A stretch of DNA of 64,000 bases. It comes from JAAUTT01 sp038213375 (lineage in GTDB: Bacteria > Bacteroidota > Bacteroidia > Bacteroidales > JAAUTT01). Positions 45,556 to 53,888 of this stretch are shown piece by piece (position 1 is the stretch's first letter; the number at the start of each line of letters is the position of its first letter). The stretch is from positions 1 through 64,000 of the forward strand of contig JBBQTB010000011.1 in the NCBI GenBank assembly GCA_038213375.1. Reading direction: 5' to 3'. A program made the position numbers and the translations under genes. The notes beneath the pieces were generated by a model. The model did no database searches. It was not told where the DNA came from and saw nothing but the letters and a program-made list of their open reading frames with translations.

Positions 45556-47664
45556 ATGAGTAATCATCTCAACATAGGATTTATTTCTTCCGGTTACCGC
45601 ACAATCCGGGATGGTGGAGACTATAACAAGTTTTTTACTTCTCCGGATGGGAATGATCGTGTGATCCGGGATGGCGATGTATTTGAGACAGTTGACCTGA
45701 TGAAACGTGTTGTCTGGAAATACATTGATGATACAAAACAGATAGTTGCCTACCTGAAAGGATCAACTCTGAAAGAAACCTGCCAGAATATCTGGAACTT
45801 TCTATATCACCACATTCAATACAAGCTCGATGACAGAGGATTGGAACAGTTAAGGAGACCAAACCGGAGCTGGGCAGAAAGGAAAACGGGGATTGACTGT
45901 GACTGCTTTTCTATATTTGTTTCGTCCATTCTCACCAATCTTCAAATACCTCATTCTTTTCGCATCACCAAGTACGAAAGGGATTCTTTTCAGCACGTGT
46001 ATGTGGTTGTACCTATAACTGGTTCAGCCAACGAATACATCATCGACTGTGTGCTTAGCAAGTTCAATTATGAAAAACCTTATACCGCTAAAAAAGATTT
46101 TCCTATGAGCTTAGATAAAATTAATATCGCTGTCCTTTCGGGCTTCACGCCGGATGTAATGGACATAGTAAACGGACTGGATGGACTGGACGACATAGAA
46201 CTGCTTGGAGCCGATGCTGAAGCAATCCGTTCCCAGGCGATTTACGAGCACCTGGTTAAAACCCGAAACCTTATTGCACAAAAGCCTTACCTCATCGCAC
46301 AGGTCGATTATCCGCCAGCTTTTTTGCAAATGCTCGATTATGCCATAGCTAACTGGAACTCTCCTAATCGAACGGCTGCCCTTGAAAACCTTGCAAGAAA
46401 TGAGGATGTACTAAACCGGTTGAACGGCATGGAAGGTATGCCGGATGAAACTGAATTCGATGGAACGGATGATCTTTGGGGATACCTCGATGGGCTTTCC
46501 CTGGGTGAAATAGATGAAGAATTAGGTAAAACAAGCAAGAAGGCTCGTAAAGCAAAAAGAAAAGCCAAACGTGCAGATCGCAAAAAGAATAAGAAAGGCT
46601 TTTTCCGCAAAGTTGGCCAGGCAGTCAAAAAAGGAGTGAAAGCGGTTATTCGCTTCAACCCTTTATCAATAGCCGCACGTAATGGTTTCCTTCTATTCTT
46701 AAAACTAAATATTAAAAAAGTAGCTTCCAGGCTTAAATGGGGTTATGCAACCCAGCAGCAGGCCACAGCCAAAGGAGTTTCTACTCAGCAGTGGGAGAAA
46801 TCGAAAAAAGCCCTTGCCAAAATTGAAAAGCTATTTGCAGATAAACTGCAAGGTAAAAAGAGTGCATTAAAGAACGCTATTTTGAAAGGTAAAGCAGGCG
46901 GACTAAATGGTTTAGGCGGTGACGAGGAAGTGGATATCCGTGGACTTGGCGTTGCACCAGCAGCCGCTCTTGCAGCAGCCGTCCCTGTGATCGCAGCAGC
47001 CATGAAGATTATGAAAGAAACCGGACTGATGAAAAACGAAGAAACGCAAAATGTGGAATCGGAAATAAGTGCCAAAGCATCAGAAGCTGAATCAATGCCT
47101 TTAGAACCAGATACAGCTTCTTCACAACAGCAGAGTACTCCCGAGCCAGCATCCTCGTCTCCATCGGCTACATCTCAGTCCAGCGCTCCGTCATACTCGC
47201 CTGAGTCTGCGCCTTCCGAGTTTACCGCCCAAGATACTTCTTCAACACAGGAAAGTGCTGCGTCGGAAGATAATGTTCCTGCTTTACCAGAAAGTTCCAC
47301 AGAATCCGAATCCTCGGTTCCGGAATCATCTAACTCTCAAAGTACAGAAACCAGTTCCACGGACAGCACTCTTATTACTCCTTCAGAAGAAGTTCCATCA
47401 GAAGCAAGTGAGGAAAGCAGTGAAGAAACTGTAGATGGTGTCATGGATTTTATAGTGCAAAGCAAACCTATCCTGTATGTTGGTGGAGCTATCCTGGGAG
47501 GTCTGCTGTTATATAAACTCTTTAATAGCAATAGTAAGCCTTCCCATGCAAAAGGCCTAAACGGTCCGCCAAAAAGTAGACACAAAAGCAAAAAAGCAAC
47601 TTCGAAATCGCCAAAGCGAAAACAAGCTAAAAGAAAGATAGTAAAGGCGATAACTCTACGATAA
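45556..47664 (+). CDS. Transglutaminase-like protein with stalk and C-terminal membrane anchor
   Basis: A 702-aa protein. Residues 70-170 resemble a transglutaminase-like Cys protease fold: Cys115/Cys117 in TGIDCDCFSIF, His147 in FQHVYVVVP and Asp164 in YIIDCVL. A Lys-rich part (about 325-350, KKARKAKRKAKRADRKKNKK) leads to a KKVGKAIKK-like helix and FNPLSIAARNGFLL near 373. Several GLG motifs follow (LNGLGGDEE, IRGLG). A Ser/Pro/Glu-rich stalk (about 515-630) leads to a membrane segment (ILYVGGAILGGLLLYKLF) and a basic tail. Likely structural or maturation protein of the element; the family is not firmly known to me. Confidence 0.65.
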   Translation: MSNHLNIGFISSGYRTIRDGGDYNKFFTSPDGNDRVIRDGDVFETVDLMKRVVWKYIDDTKQIVAYLKGSTLKETCQNIWNFLYHHIQYKLDDRGLEQLRRPNRSWAERKTGIDCDCFSIFVSSILTNLQIPHSFRITKYERDSFQHVYVVVPITGSANEYIIDCVLSKFNYEKPYTAKKDFPMSLDKINIAVLSGFTPDVMDIVNGLDGLDDIELLGADAEAIRSQAIYEHLVKTRNLIAQKPYLIAQVDYPPAFLQMLDYAIANWNSPNRTAALENLARNEDVLNRLNGMEGMPDETEFDGTDDLWGYLDGLSLGEIDEELGKTSKKARKAKRKAKRADRKKNKKGFFRKVGQAVKKGVKAVIRFNPLSIAARNGFLLFLKLNIKKVASRLKWGYATQQQATAKGVSTQQWEKSKKALAKIEKLFADKLQGKKSALKNAILKGKAGGLNGLGGDEEVDIRGLGVAPAAALAAAVPVIAAAMKIMKETGLMKNEETQNVESEISAKASEAESMPLEPDTASSQQQSTPEPASSSPSATSQSSAPSYSPESAPSEFTAQDTSSTQESAASEDNVPALPESSTESESSVPESSNSQSTETSSTDSTLITPSEEVPSEASEESSEETVDGVMDFIVQSKPILYVGGAILGGLLLYKLFNSNSKPSHAKGLNGPPKSRHKSKKATSKSPKRKQAKRKIVKAITLR

Positions 47665-47689
47665 TAAGTAACATAAAATCAAAAACATT

Positions 47690-48238
47690 ATGACAAAGAA
47701 AGGATCAAAACACTCGATAAGCAGTGTAAAACATGGAGCAACAAAAGCTCTGGAAGAATTCAAAGTACCCGGCCTGATCATCCTTGGGATGGTTGGTGGT
47801 AATATGGCGGGAAAACTCATTGACAAGGTTATTAAACCTGACTCAAGTGCTACAGGCTTTAAAGCTGCAAAAAACATGATTAGACCGGTTATCCAGATTT
47901 CAGCAGGTCTTGCCGGACGTGTTCTGCTAAAAGATGAAAACCTTAAACTGATCGCCACAGGAGTAGCCGTGGGTGGCGTCTTTTCCGGAGTGAAAGTATT
48001 GTTAAAAAAAGACCTCCTGGCCGGACTTACCGGAGTGAATGGACTTGGCGATACTACAGATGACCAGGTGCAACAAGTGTTCCGTGAACCTTTAAGCCTG
48101 GCTATTGAACCTTATACACCCGATCTGCCACGATTACCGGAAGCTCAGATTGCAGCCCTGCCGGTTGAAACAGAATCCGACATCACAGGTACCGATCTTG
48201 GCGAATACGAAGAAGTGAAAGAAATATCATTTGTATAA
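47690..48238 (+). CDS. Glycine-rich membrane protein
   Basis: A 182-aa protein with two or three hydrophobic glycine-rich segments (VPGLIILGMVGGNMAGKLI, LIATGVAVGGVFSGVKVLL), a VNGLGDTTDD motif after them and an acidic C-terminus. No family recognised. It resembles small phage or virion membrane proteins in composition. It follows the transglutaminase-like gene by 25 bp. Confidence 0.55.
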   Translation: MTKKGSKHSISSVKHGATKALEEFKVPGLIILGMVGGNMAGKLIDKVIKPDSSATGFKAAKNMIRPVIQISAGLAGRVLLKDENLKLIATGVAVGGVFSGVKVLLKKDLLAGLTGVNGLGDTTDDQVQQVFREPLSLAIEPYTPDLPRLPEAQIAALPVETESDITGTDLGEYEEVKEISFV

Positions 48239-48297
48239 AACGTCTGACTATTAGTGTAATAAAATAATAATTTAATAATCTTTTAAAATCAAAAGCT

Positions 48298-48999
48298 ATG
48301 TTAACATTAGGACAAATTGCAAACAGCGAATACGACCTTATGGGCGCTGTAAATGAAGATGAACTTTTAGGAGCACTGGATAGAGCCAGTACTGCCGAAA
48401 GAAAAACTTTCCTGAAGAGAATCAAAGGTGGAAAAGGTGGTGGAGCTGCTGCTGGTGGACGTAATGATTCACGCGCTGAATTTGAAAAGAGGGTTTATCT
48501 ATTACCCAAAGAAATTCAGGAAGGATTAGCCAATAAGACTTTGCAAGCAGTGGATGCTGCTTACTACGTTACCAAAAATGTATCCAATGCCAAAATCATC
48601 AAAATGCTGAAGGATGATGATACCAAAATCGTGGCCATATCAAATATTTCAAGTGGTAAATTGGAAAAAGGTAATGTCATGTTACTTAGTGGTGTCATCC
48701 TGTTGGCTTCCATTGGTTGTGCAAAGGCTGAAGAAGGTAAATACGAGATTCTGCCCGATGTGATCCGCAATGGCGAATTCGAATTTAAAGCCAATGGAAC
48801 AACTCTTGTTCCTATCACTTCGTGCGAAGTGTTCAATTCGGTTGGTACCATACGCCAGAAAGGGTATTATAAGCTCGACAATCCCAAGATAATTTACGAT
48901 CAACAGGCAATAGAGCTGAACGTAGAATGGGGTTCGAATGCTCCGGCTGACACTTTTGTCAAAGCTATGCTTGTAGGAACTGCGGTAATCAAGTACTAA
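48298..48999 (+). CDS. Beta-rich protein, candidate structural (capsid-like) protein
   Basis: A 233-aa protein with no signal peptide. The N-terminal 60 residues are charged and contain a GGKGGGAAAGG linker. Beyond LPKEIQEGLANKTLQAVDAA the rest is mainly beta strand (KGNVMLLSGVILLAS, EFEFKANGTTLVPITSCEVF, AIELNVEWGSN, FVKAMLVGTAVIKY). The length, spacer upstream and beta-sandwich look make it the best candidate for an abundant structural protein here. No homologue is recognised; fold prediction would decide. Confidence 0.5.
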   Translation: MLTLGQIANSEYDLMGAVNEDELLGALDRASTAERKTFLKRIKGGKGGGAAAGGRNDSRAEFEKRVYLLPKEIQEGLANKTLQAVDAAYYVTKNVSNAKIIKMLKDDDTKIVAISNISSGKLEKGNVMLLSGVILLASIGCAKAEEGKYEILPDVIRNGEFEFKANGTTLVPITSCEVFNSVGTIRQKGYYKLDNPKIIYDQQAIELNVEWGSNAPADTFVKAMLVGTAVIKY

Positions 49000-49057
49000 C
49001 CCGTATTTTCGGCAATACAGTTCATCCTCTTTGCCGGAAATACTTACTCTTTCCAGT

Positions 49058-49432
49058 ATGAATGCAATTAAGTACCAGATCATTAAGGTGACAGTTCCTA
49101 ATGAAGGAGCTATGGTTAACATCAATATGAACAGTGATAAGCTGTATAAAAAAATCTCCGGTCTGATTATTACAACGCCTTATCAGGTACCTTATCTCAA
49201 TATGGCAACACTGTCGTTGCAGGTGAATGATAAGGAGATCTTCCCGGACGACTTTGAAGTAAAGCTTCTTACTACGGATCAATCCACACCAGTTAACGAA
49301 CGCTTTTATCTGATGGACGAACCTGCTGATGGGAGCACCATCAAGGGGAAATACAAGGATGGCAACACCGGGAATGTTAATTATCCCCACATCGTGAATA
49401 TCTATCTCAAACTGGAAGAAAGAAATTTCTAA
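49058..49432 (+). CDS. Small beta-rich protein A (paralogue of next gene)
   Basis: 124 aa from ATG 49058 (TTG at 49031 rejected). Nearly all beta: YQIIKVTVPNEGAMVNINMN, KISGLIITTP, LSLQVNDKEIFPDDFEVKLL, and a C-terminal GKYKDG..NYPHIVNIYLKL. The following protein shares the same order of blocks, so they seem duplicated. Its TAA overlaps the next ATG. Suggests a minor structural or spike-type protein. Confidence 0.55.
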   Translation: MNAIKYQIIKVTVPNEGAMVNINMNSDKLYKKISGLIITTPYQVPYLNMATLSLQVNDKEIFPDDFEVKLLTTDQSTPVNERFYLMDEPADGSTIKGKYKDGNTGNVNYPHIVNIYLKLEERNF

Positions 49433-49815
49433 TGGAAGAAAAGAAAGATACCGGATTTGAAAAATGGGTCATCATTCCTATGTATGTGGAGTCTCTTGCC
49501 ATTGCAAAGATTGATTACCGGATACCAGGGAATGTGCGCCATTGTACAGGAATTGCCTTTACTGTTTCTGAGGTAAATGGTGCTAATCCTGGCGATTTCA
49601 TGGGAGAAATAAGCCTTTCGTTTAACAACAGGAAAAGCCACCCATTAAATTTTCTTACCGAGTACAAAACTTCTTCTTTCAGGATGGATCAAATCCTTCT
49701 AAAGCTTGAAGAACCTCTTATTGGCGGCTCCCATGTTTCGGGGTATTACCGGAACTTGCAGCAATTGCCGCATAAGCTCAATATATACTTGCAGTGCATC
49801 ATGGATGTCTTCTAA
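49432..49815 (+). CDS. Small beta-rich protein B (paralogue of previous gene)
   Basis: 127 aa, starting on the stop of its neighbour (TAATG). Shared features with protein A: KWVIIPMYVESLAIAKIDY, GIAFTV, ISLSFNNRKSHPLNFLTEYK, LEEPLIGGSHVSGYYRN, and KLNIYLQC at the end. No known family. Confidence 0.55.
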   Translation: MEEKKDTGFEKWVIIPMYVESLAIAKIDYRIPGNVRHCTGIAFTVSEVNGANPGDFMGEISLSFNNRKSHPLNFLTEYKTSSFRMDQILLKLEEPLIGGSHVSGYYRNLQQLPHKLNIYLQCIMDVF

Positions 49816-49824
49816 ACAAAGCAT

Positions 49825-50157
49825 ATGGACAGTTTTATTATCGCTTATATCGCTCACCGGATGGAGATGCTTGGTTTCAAGAAGTATAGCATGGAGCCTT
49901 TGCTTCTGACTTGGAGCTATGGCGGAATAAACGAATATTTAATTCAGGCTCAGAACGAATATTACTACTTGGTATCGAAAACTGTAAATGAAGGAATTGA
50001 AATCCTGGCGGATAATAATTATTTAAAGGCTGAAAGCTCATATATATCTGTTGATTTTGCCTATATCCAGGAGTTTACAGGGGTTATTAAAGTCAACTTT
50101 CCGCAATGGTGGTGGAGTCCTATAGGTTTGGAATTTATCCGGGTAATACCGATGTAG
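49825..50157 (+). CDS. Small hypothetical protein in structural block
   Basis: 110 aa, beginning MDSFIIAYIAHRMEMLGFKK and ending FPQWWWSPIGLEFIRVIPM. It has an N-terminal helix and several strands. Not recognised. Placed between the two beta-rich paralogues and the coiled-coil protein, it may belong to the same assembly. Confidence 0.5.
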   Translation: MDSFIIAYIAHRMEMLGFKKYSMEPLLLTWSYGGINEYLIQAQNEYYYLVSKTVNEGIEILADNNYLKAESSYISVDFAYIQEFTGVIKVNFPQWWWSPIGLEFIRVIPM

Positions 50158-50159
50158 CT

Positions 50160-51005
50160 ATGGAAAAAAACAACCACGTCACCGAGGAATACTCGAATAA
50201 GATGGCAAACATCCGTGAGAAAATCCGGACGTTCGAAAAGCAGGGTAAAAACGTGGTCTATACGGCTGTCTTCATTACCGGAAAAGATAAAGTAAAACTT
50301 GTGGATCGTGCTTCTGCAACCCAACTCGCTCTGGTAGGACGTAATCTGAAATATGAAAATCCCGATAAGGTTCGCATTGAACTTTACGATGGTGAGCAGT
50401 CAAAGAATATGTTGTGGGTTGCGGAAATTATGATCAATTCAATACCACAAGAAGAAAAGACAACTGCAACAAGTTTCCAGGGATTAGGAGAAGCTGAAAT
50501 CAACCAAATTGTAGATGAGCGGTTCCGACAACGTCAGCGAAACATTGAATACGAACAACTTAAAGAACAAGTTGCTGAGCTTTCTGATGACAACCAAAGT
50601 TTACAGGATGAGCTTGAAACGTTGCGGAATGAGAAGGAAGGACTTGAAAAAGAGATAGAATCCAAAAAGAACATCCGGTATTATGCCGGAATGCTCGGCG
50701 ACATCCTGGAATCCTTTGGTATCGCAAAAGAAAAGATCAGGACACCTCTTGCCGGATTGATGGGCATCTCCGATGTTGAAAAGCACAAGGAAGAGCCTGG
50801 TGGGTTTATCGACAATTCAGGTCTTGACAAAGAAGTTTCTCCCAAAGAAGAAAAACGAAACGAGATAATCAGTCTTATTTCGGAATATCTCAGAACCACC
50901 AGCAACCACACACTTGCCAATGTCTTTTCCATCTTTTCTGAAATCGAAAAAGACGAAAATGTAGCTGATGTCATCATGCAGTATTTAAATACTATAAAAA
51001 AGTAA
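50160..51005 (+). CDS. Coiled-coil protein of the virus-like operon
   Basis: 281 aa from ATG 50160, three bases after the previous stop (a GTG at 50106 overlaps the upstream gene and is not preferred). A globular N-terminal part (about 1-105) is followed by an FQGLGEAEINQIVDERF segment, a long coiled coil (about 130-180, QLKEQVAELSDDNQSLQDEL) and an acidic C-terminal region. No family recognised. Confidence 0.55.
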   Translation: MEKNNHVTEEYSNKMANIREKIRTFEKQGKNVVYTAVFITGKDKVKLVDRASATQLALVGRNLKYENPDKVRIELYDGEQSKNMLWVAEIMINSIPQEEKTTATSFQGLGEAEINQIVDERFRQRQRNIEYEQLKEQVAELSDDNQSLQDELETLRNEKEGLEKEIESKKNIRYYAGMLGDILESFGIAKEKIRTPLAGLMGISDVEKHKEEPGGFIDNSGLDKEVSPKEEKRNEIISLISEYLRTTSNHTLANVFSIFSEIEKDENVADVIMQYLNTIKK

Positions 51006-51009
51006 GACC

Positions 51010-51210
51010 ATGCAGACTTTTAAGAAAAACATAAAGATTGATGCTGAAACCGATCAACAGGCAGATGAGATAGTAGTTGCCATGATCGAAATGATGAAGA
51101 TTATCCGCAAGGAAACATCAACGCAGGATTTTCTAAAGCTGGCCAGGGCTCTTCAGAAAAGACCATCTCTAGTTCGTACAGCACAAATAATAGCAGGTAA
51201 TGGAAACTGA
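51010..51210 (+). CDS. Small helical protein
   Basis: 66 aa, MQTFKKNIKIDAETDQQADE start, all helical and without a membrane segment. Its stop overlaps the start of the next gene. Unknown; its tight packing supports it as real. Confidence 0.5.
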   Translation: MQTFKKNIKIDAETDQQADEIVVAMIEMMKIIRKETSTQDFLKLARALQKRPSLVRTAQIIAGNGN

Positions 51211-52234
51211 AAACAAAAAGGAAAACATCCTTGATCATCCCAAACGAATTCTTGTTGGAGGTGCAGTAATCGGAATAGGCGGTTTTGTGCTTTACAAGTT
51301 CGTAAAAAAGATGATTGATGAATCCAAGAAGAAAAGTACAGAAAAACGAGCTGATGACAGTGCTGAAGTACGCCAGGCAATGGCTTTTCGTTCAGCCATG
51401 AATCCCTCCGGCATCTCCTGGATGAAATCGTTTGACACCACCAATGTAACATCCGTCTTTGATGCTGCCAAACAAGTGAAAAAGCTGGATGATGTAATTG
51501 CAGCCTACAGCGATCTCTATAAAGATGATTTGATGATTGACTTGCAAAACGAGCTCAGTGCATCGGATTACCAAAAGATTCTCACATTGATGTCCTCAAA
51601 TCCTCAGAAGTCAGGAGGAACTGCACCCGTGAAATTTGCAACCAAAGATCAGTTAGTAGTTGCCAAGAAAGCAGTTAATCTGCGCTCTTCACCGGATGCC
51701 ACAAACACCATATTGTCTAAGCTAAAGGTTAAAAACAATGTGATCCGTTTGTCTAAAGTGGGAGAATTTATTGGTTATGCAACTGGCAAACAAGCTTTCG
51801 ATCAAAAAAACAATGTGAAGTTTATTGAGGTAGGCTACATTATTAAGAAAGATAGTCTACCTGCTTCTTTAAAAGCGCAGGCAGGGAAAAAGTTCGTCTT
51901 TTGGATTTCTTCCAGCAGTGAGTTTGTAGACATCTTTCCATATTTCAAAAACATGTGGGCGCAGTATCCATCTACACAGAATGAAAGTGCTTACAAAAAA
52001 CCTTTGGACTTTTATGGAGGAGTTGCCGGTCTGGTGCAAAAACCAGTGGTAACCGTCCGTTCCACACAAGTTCTGGACGAGGGATTAAAAAACCCTTTAC
52101 CCGTTCGATCTGCTACGCTGCTTGGGGACTATATCCTGACCCTTGACACCGGAAAGGGTAGCTATGTAAAGTTTCGAACTGTTGATAATTCACTTCGATG
52201 GGTAAAGGCCAATGATGCTGCCATTCGTGGTTAA
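51200..52234 (+). CDS. Membrane-anchored protein with SH3-like part
   Basis: 344 aa. A short acidic/basic N-terminus leads to one membrane segment (RILVGGAVIGIGGFVLYKFV, about 16-35). A helical part follows (about 65-130), then a bacterial SH3-like region (VVAKKAVNLRSSPDATNTIL near 154) and a second beta part with LPVRSATLLGDYILTLDTGKG near 302. SH3 domains of this type bind cell wall, so an envelope-spanning role next to the transglycosylase is reasonable. Confidence 0.6.
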   Translation: METENKKENILDHPKRILVGGAVIGIGGFVLYKFVKKMIDESKKKSTEKRADDSAEVRQAMAFRSAMNPSGISWMKSFDTTNVTSVFDAAKQVKKLDDVIAAYSDLYKDDLMIDLQNELSASDYQKILTLMSSNPQKSGGTAPVKFATKDQLVVAKKAVNLRSSPDATNTILSKLKVKNNVIRLSKVGEFIGYATGKQAFDQKNNVKFIEVGYIIKKDSLPASLKAQAGKKFVFWISSSSEFVDIFPYFKNMWAQYPSTQNESAYKKPLDFYGGVAGLVQKPVVTVRSTQVLDEGLKNPLPVRSATLLGDYILTLDTGKGSYVKFRTVDNSLRWVKANDAAIRG

Positions 52235-52260
52235 CTCGTAAACATTATACTCTATAAATC

Positions 52261-52842
52261 ATGATTCTACTTGATAAATTTAAGCTTAACAAAGGTGAAA
52301 AACTGCCAGATGTTGAACAGAAGATTCAGCAGGTATGTACCCTTTTAGGAATTAATCCTGCATGGCTGATGATGGTGATGTGGAGTGAAAGCCGTCTGAA
52401 TGCCCAGTCTGTAAACAAACAACCTGGAGACGGGGAGAATCCACAAATCCGGGCAGCTAACCGGGCAACCGGCTTGATCCAGTTCATGCCCAATACTGCA
52501 ATGAATCTCGGAACTACTACGAAAGCCCTTTTTGCTATGAATGCTATTGACCAATTAGGATACGTGTACAAGTATTTCAGGCCATGGACTGGGAAAATCA
52601 AAAGCTATTTCGATTTATACTTGATAACCTTCTTCCCGGATGCGATAGGTAAACCTGATGAATATATACTTCAAACCAAGAGGCTCTCCGCTGCGACCAT
52701 TGCCAAACAAAATCCATTCTTTGATGTGAACAAAGATGGAAAACTTACCGTGGGGGAGATTAAACGGCGCATGTACGAGTCAATACCCAAAGCGATTGTG
52801 GCCGAGGTTGTCTCAGAATTAGAAAAAAAAAGTTTGAGCTAG
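52261..52842 (+). CDS. Lytic transglycosylase (SLT/GH23-like)
   Basis: 193 aa in the zero frame. Glu43 in MMVMWSESRLNAQ is the expected catalytic acid and TGLIQFMPNTA (70-80) is the GH23 core motif. A FFDVNKDGKLTVGEIK segment near 160 looks like an EF-hand/dockerin-type calcium loop. It would cut peptidoglycan during entry or release. At codons 189-190 (GAA AAA AAA AGT) a 9-A run precedes the stop by a few codons. A -1 shift there yields 222 aa with a C-terminal membrane anchor (see separate feature). Confidence 0.85.
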   Translation: MILLDKFKLNKGEKLPDVEQKIQQVCTLLGINPAWLMMVMWSESRLNAQSVNKQPGDGENPQIRAANRATGLIQFMPNTAMNLGTTTKALFAMNAIDQLGYVYKYFRPWTGKIKSYFDLYLITFFPDAIGKPDEYILQTKRLSAATIAKQNPFFDVNKDGKLTVGEIKRRMYESIPKAIVAEVVSELEKKSLS

Positions 52843-52928
52843 GAATTGGAGGTTTTATACTTCTGGGTATGGGTGCCTGGTACCTGTACAACAAACTTAA
52901 AAACAAAAAGAAAGGAAAACAAAAATGA
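52823..52928 (+). other. Candidate -1 frameshift site and membrane-anchor extension
   Basis: The run of nine A (52823-52831) plus G in zero-frame codons GAA AAA AAA AGT fits the slippery pattern A AAA AAA. After a -1 slip, translation continues AAG TTT GAG, giving KFELGIGGFILLGMGAWYLY then a basic tail KLKNKKKGKQK to TGA 52926-52928. The extension has no useful start codon of its own (the first ATG lies inside the hydrophobic segment), and its stop overlaps the next ATG in the ATGA style seen throughout this operon. A plain indel or sequencing error in the homopolymer is the alternative. Confidence 0.6.
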
Positions 52929-53110
52929 AAAGATCAAAACGATACATCATAACTGTTATTGCCGGATTTATGCTATCAAACCTTGCATTGCTATCTATAT
53001 TAAAAGGAATGGAAGGCGTTGCGACTGTTTGCGTGGGAGGCATCATGACAATTCTTTCCACATATATCTGGGGAGAGACCAAACGACCGTCCAATACACC
53101 TGAGCCATGA
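52925..53110 (+). CDS. Small two-segment membrane protein
   Basis: 61 aa with KRSKRYIITVIAGFMLSNLA and a second hydrophobic part (VATVCVGGIMTILSTYIWG). Holin-like in size and shape, and placed right after the lytic enzyme; holin function is inference. Both ends overlap neighbours by ATGA. Confidence 0.6.
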   Translation: MKRSKRYIITVIAGFMLSNLALLSILKGMEGVATVCVGGIMTILSTYIWGETKRPSNTPEP

Positions 53111-53700
53111 AAGAAAAAGCCATTTCCACAATACTGTTTTTTTTCATCCTGTTTGTAGGCTTTGAGTATGCCAAAATGTATTACAAGGAAAAGCGGGAAC
53201 GGCAAAGAATTACGGAGAGTTTTAAAGCCTCTGAGGAGAAACTCACCTACTATAAAACGCAGAATGGGCAACTGGCTGCAAAAAGCCATGTTCTCCAGCT
53301 CCGGTATAACGAGGTCCAGCAAATATTCCCAGTTATTCTTTCGGAGCTTCATAACTTGGACATCAACCCCAGGCGTGTTACCCATTTCTCTGAAACGGTA
53401 ATCAGACAGGAAAAGGAAATAGTAACTAAACTCAGGGATAGTCTCATTTGCGATACCATTCATGCCAGGGTTTTCAATTACAGTGACAGCTTTTACACCG
53501 TCAAAGGAATTGCAGTCGGCGATTCTCAGAATGTACATATCACCTCCCTGGATAGCCTGGTTCAGGTTGTATACAAAGCTAAACGAATACATCCCTGGCT
53601 TTGGTTCTTTTCCCGACGGAGCCTGGAACAGGTAATTGTCTCTAAAAATCCGAACAGCACCATTTTGTATAATAAAACCATTCAAATAGTAAGAAAATGA
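53107..53700 (+). CDS. Membrane-anchored protein, Rz/spanin-like in layout
   Basis: 197 aa: an N-terminal membrane segment (AISTILFFFILFVGFEYAKM), a charged coiled coil (about 28-60) and a beta/helical C-terminal part. The order lysin - small membrane protein - membrane-anchored coiled coil recalls phage lysis cassettes, but no spanin family is recognised. ATGA overlaps both ends. Confidence 0.5.
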   Translation: MKEKAISTILFFFILFVGFEYAKMYYKEKRERQRITESFKASEEKLTYYKTQNGQLAAKSHVLQLRYNEVQQIFPVILSELHNLDINPRRVTHFSETVIRQEKEIVTKLRDSLICDTIHARVFNYSDSFYTVKGIAVGDSQNVHITSLDSLVQVVYKAKRIHPWLWFFSRRSLEQVIVSKNPNSTILYNKTIQIVRK

Positions 53701-53882
53701 AGACACGAAAAACAAAGACCAGGAAGGCTAAGACAACAGCCCGTAAGACAACTCACAAGAAATCCAGCACTCGCAAAACAACTGTCAGGAAGAAAACTGC
53801 TTCCAGTAAAACTAAGATTAAACGCACGATTGCAAGTATAAAATCCAATGTGAAAGCATTGGAAAAGGAAGTCAGCAAATAG
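53697..53882 (+). CDS. Very basic small protein, likely nucleic-acid binding
   Basis: 61 aa, about 40% Lys/Arg, mostly KT/RKT repeats (KTRKTKTRKAKTTARKTTHK) with Ala and Ser, and a helical end (TIASIKSNVKALEKEV). Composition is like histone H1 tails and viral core proteins that condense DNA. Unknown family. Starts on the stop of the preceding gene. Confidence 0.6.
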   Translation: MKTRKTKTRKAKTTARKTTHKKSSTRKTTVRKKTASSKTKIKRTIASIKSNVKALEKEVSK

Positions 53883-53888
53883 CCCTCC

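Noticed and set aside
46338..46658. Minus-strand frames opposite the 702-aa gene and similar antisense frames across the window
   Set aside because: Their residue use is what is expected of shadows of the coding strand; they have no own starts or motifs.
52846..53103. 85-aa frame MEVLYFWVWVPG... after the transglycosylase
   Set aside because: It is the wrong frame of the same stretch: the -1 extension frame gives a proper membrane anchor, and this frame overlaps the next membrane gene entirely.
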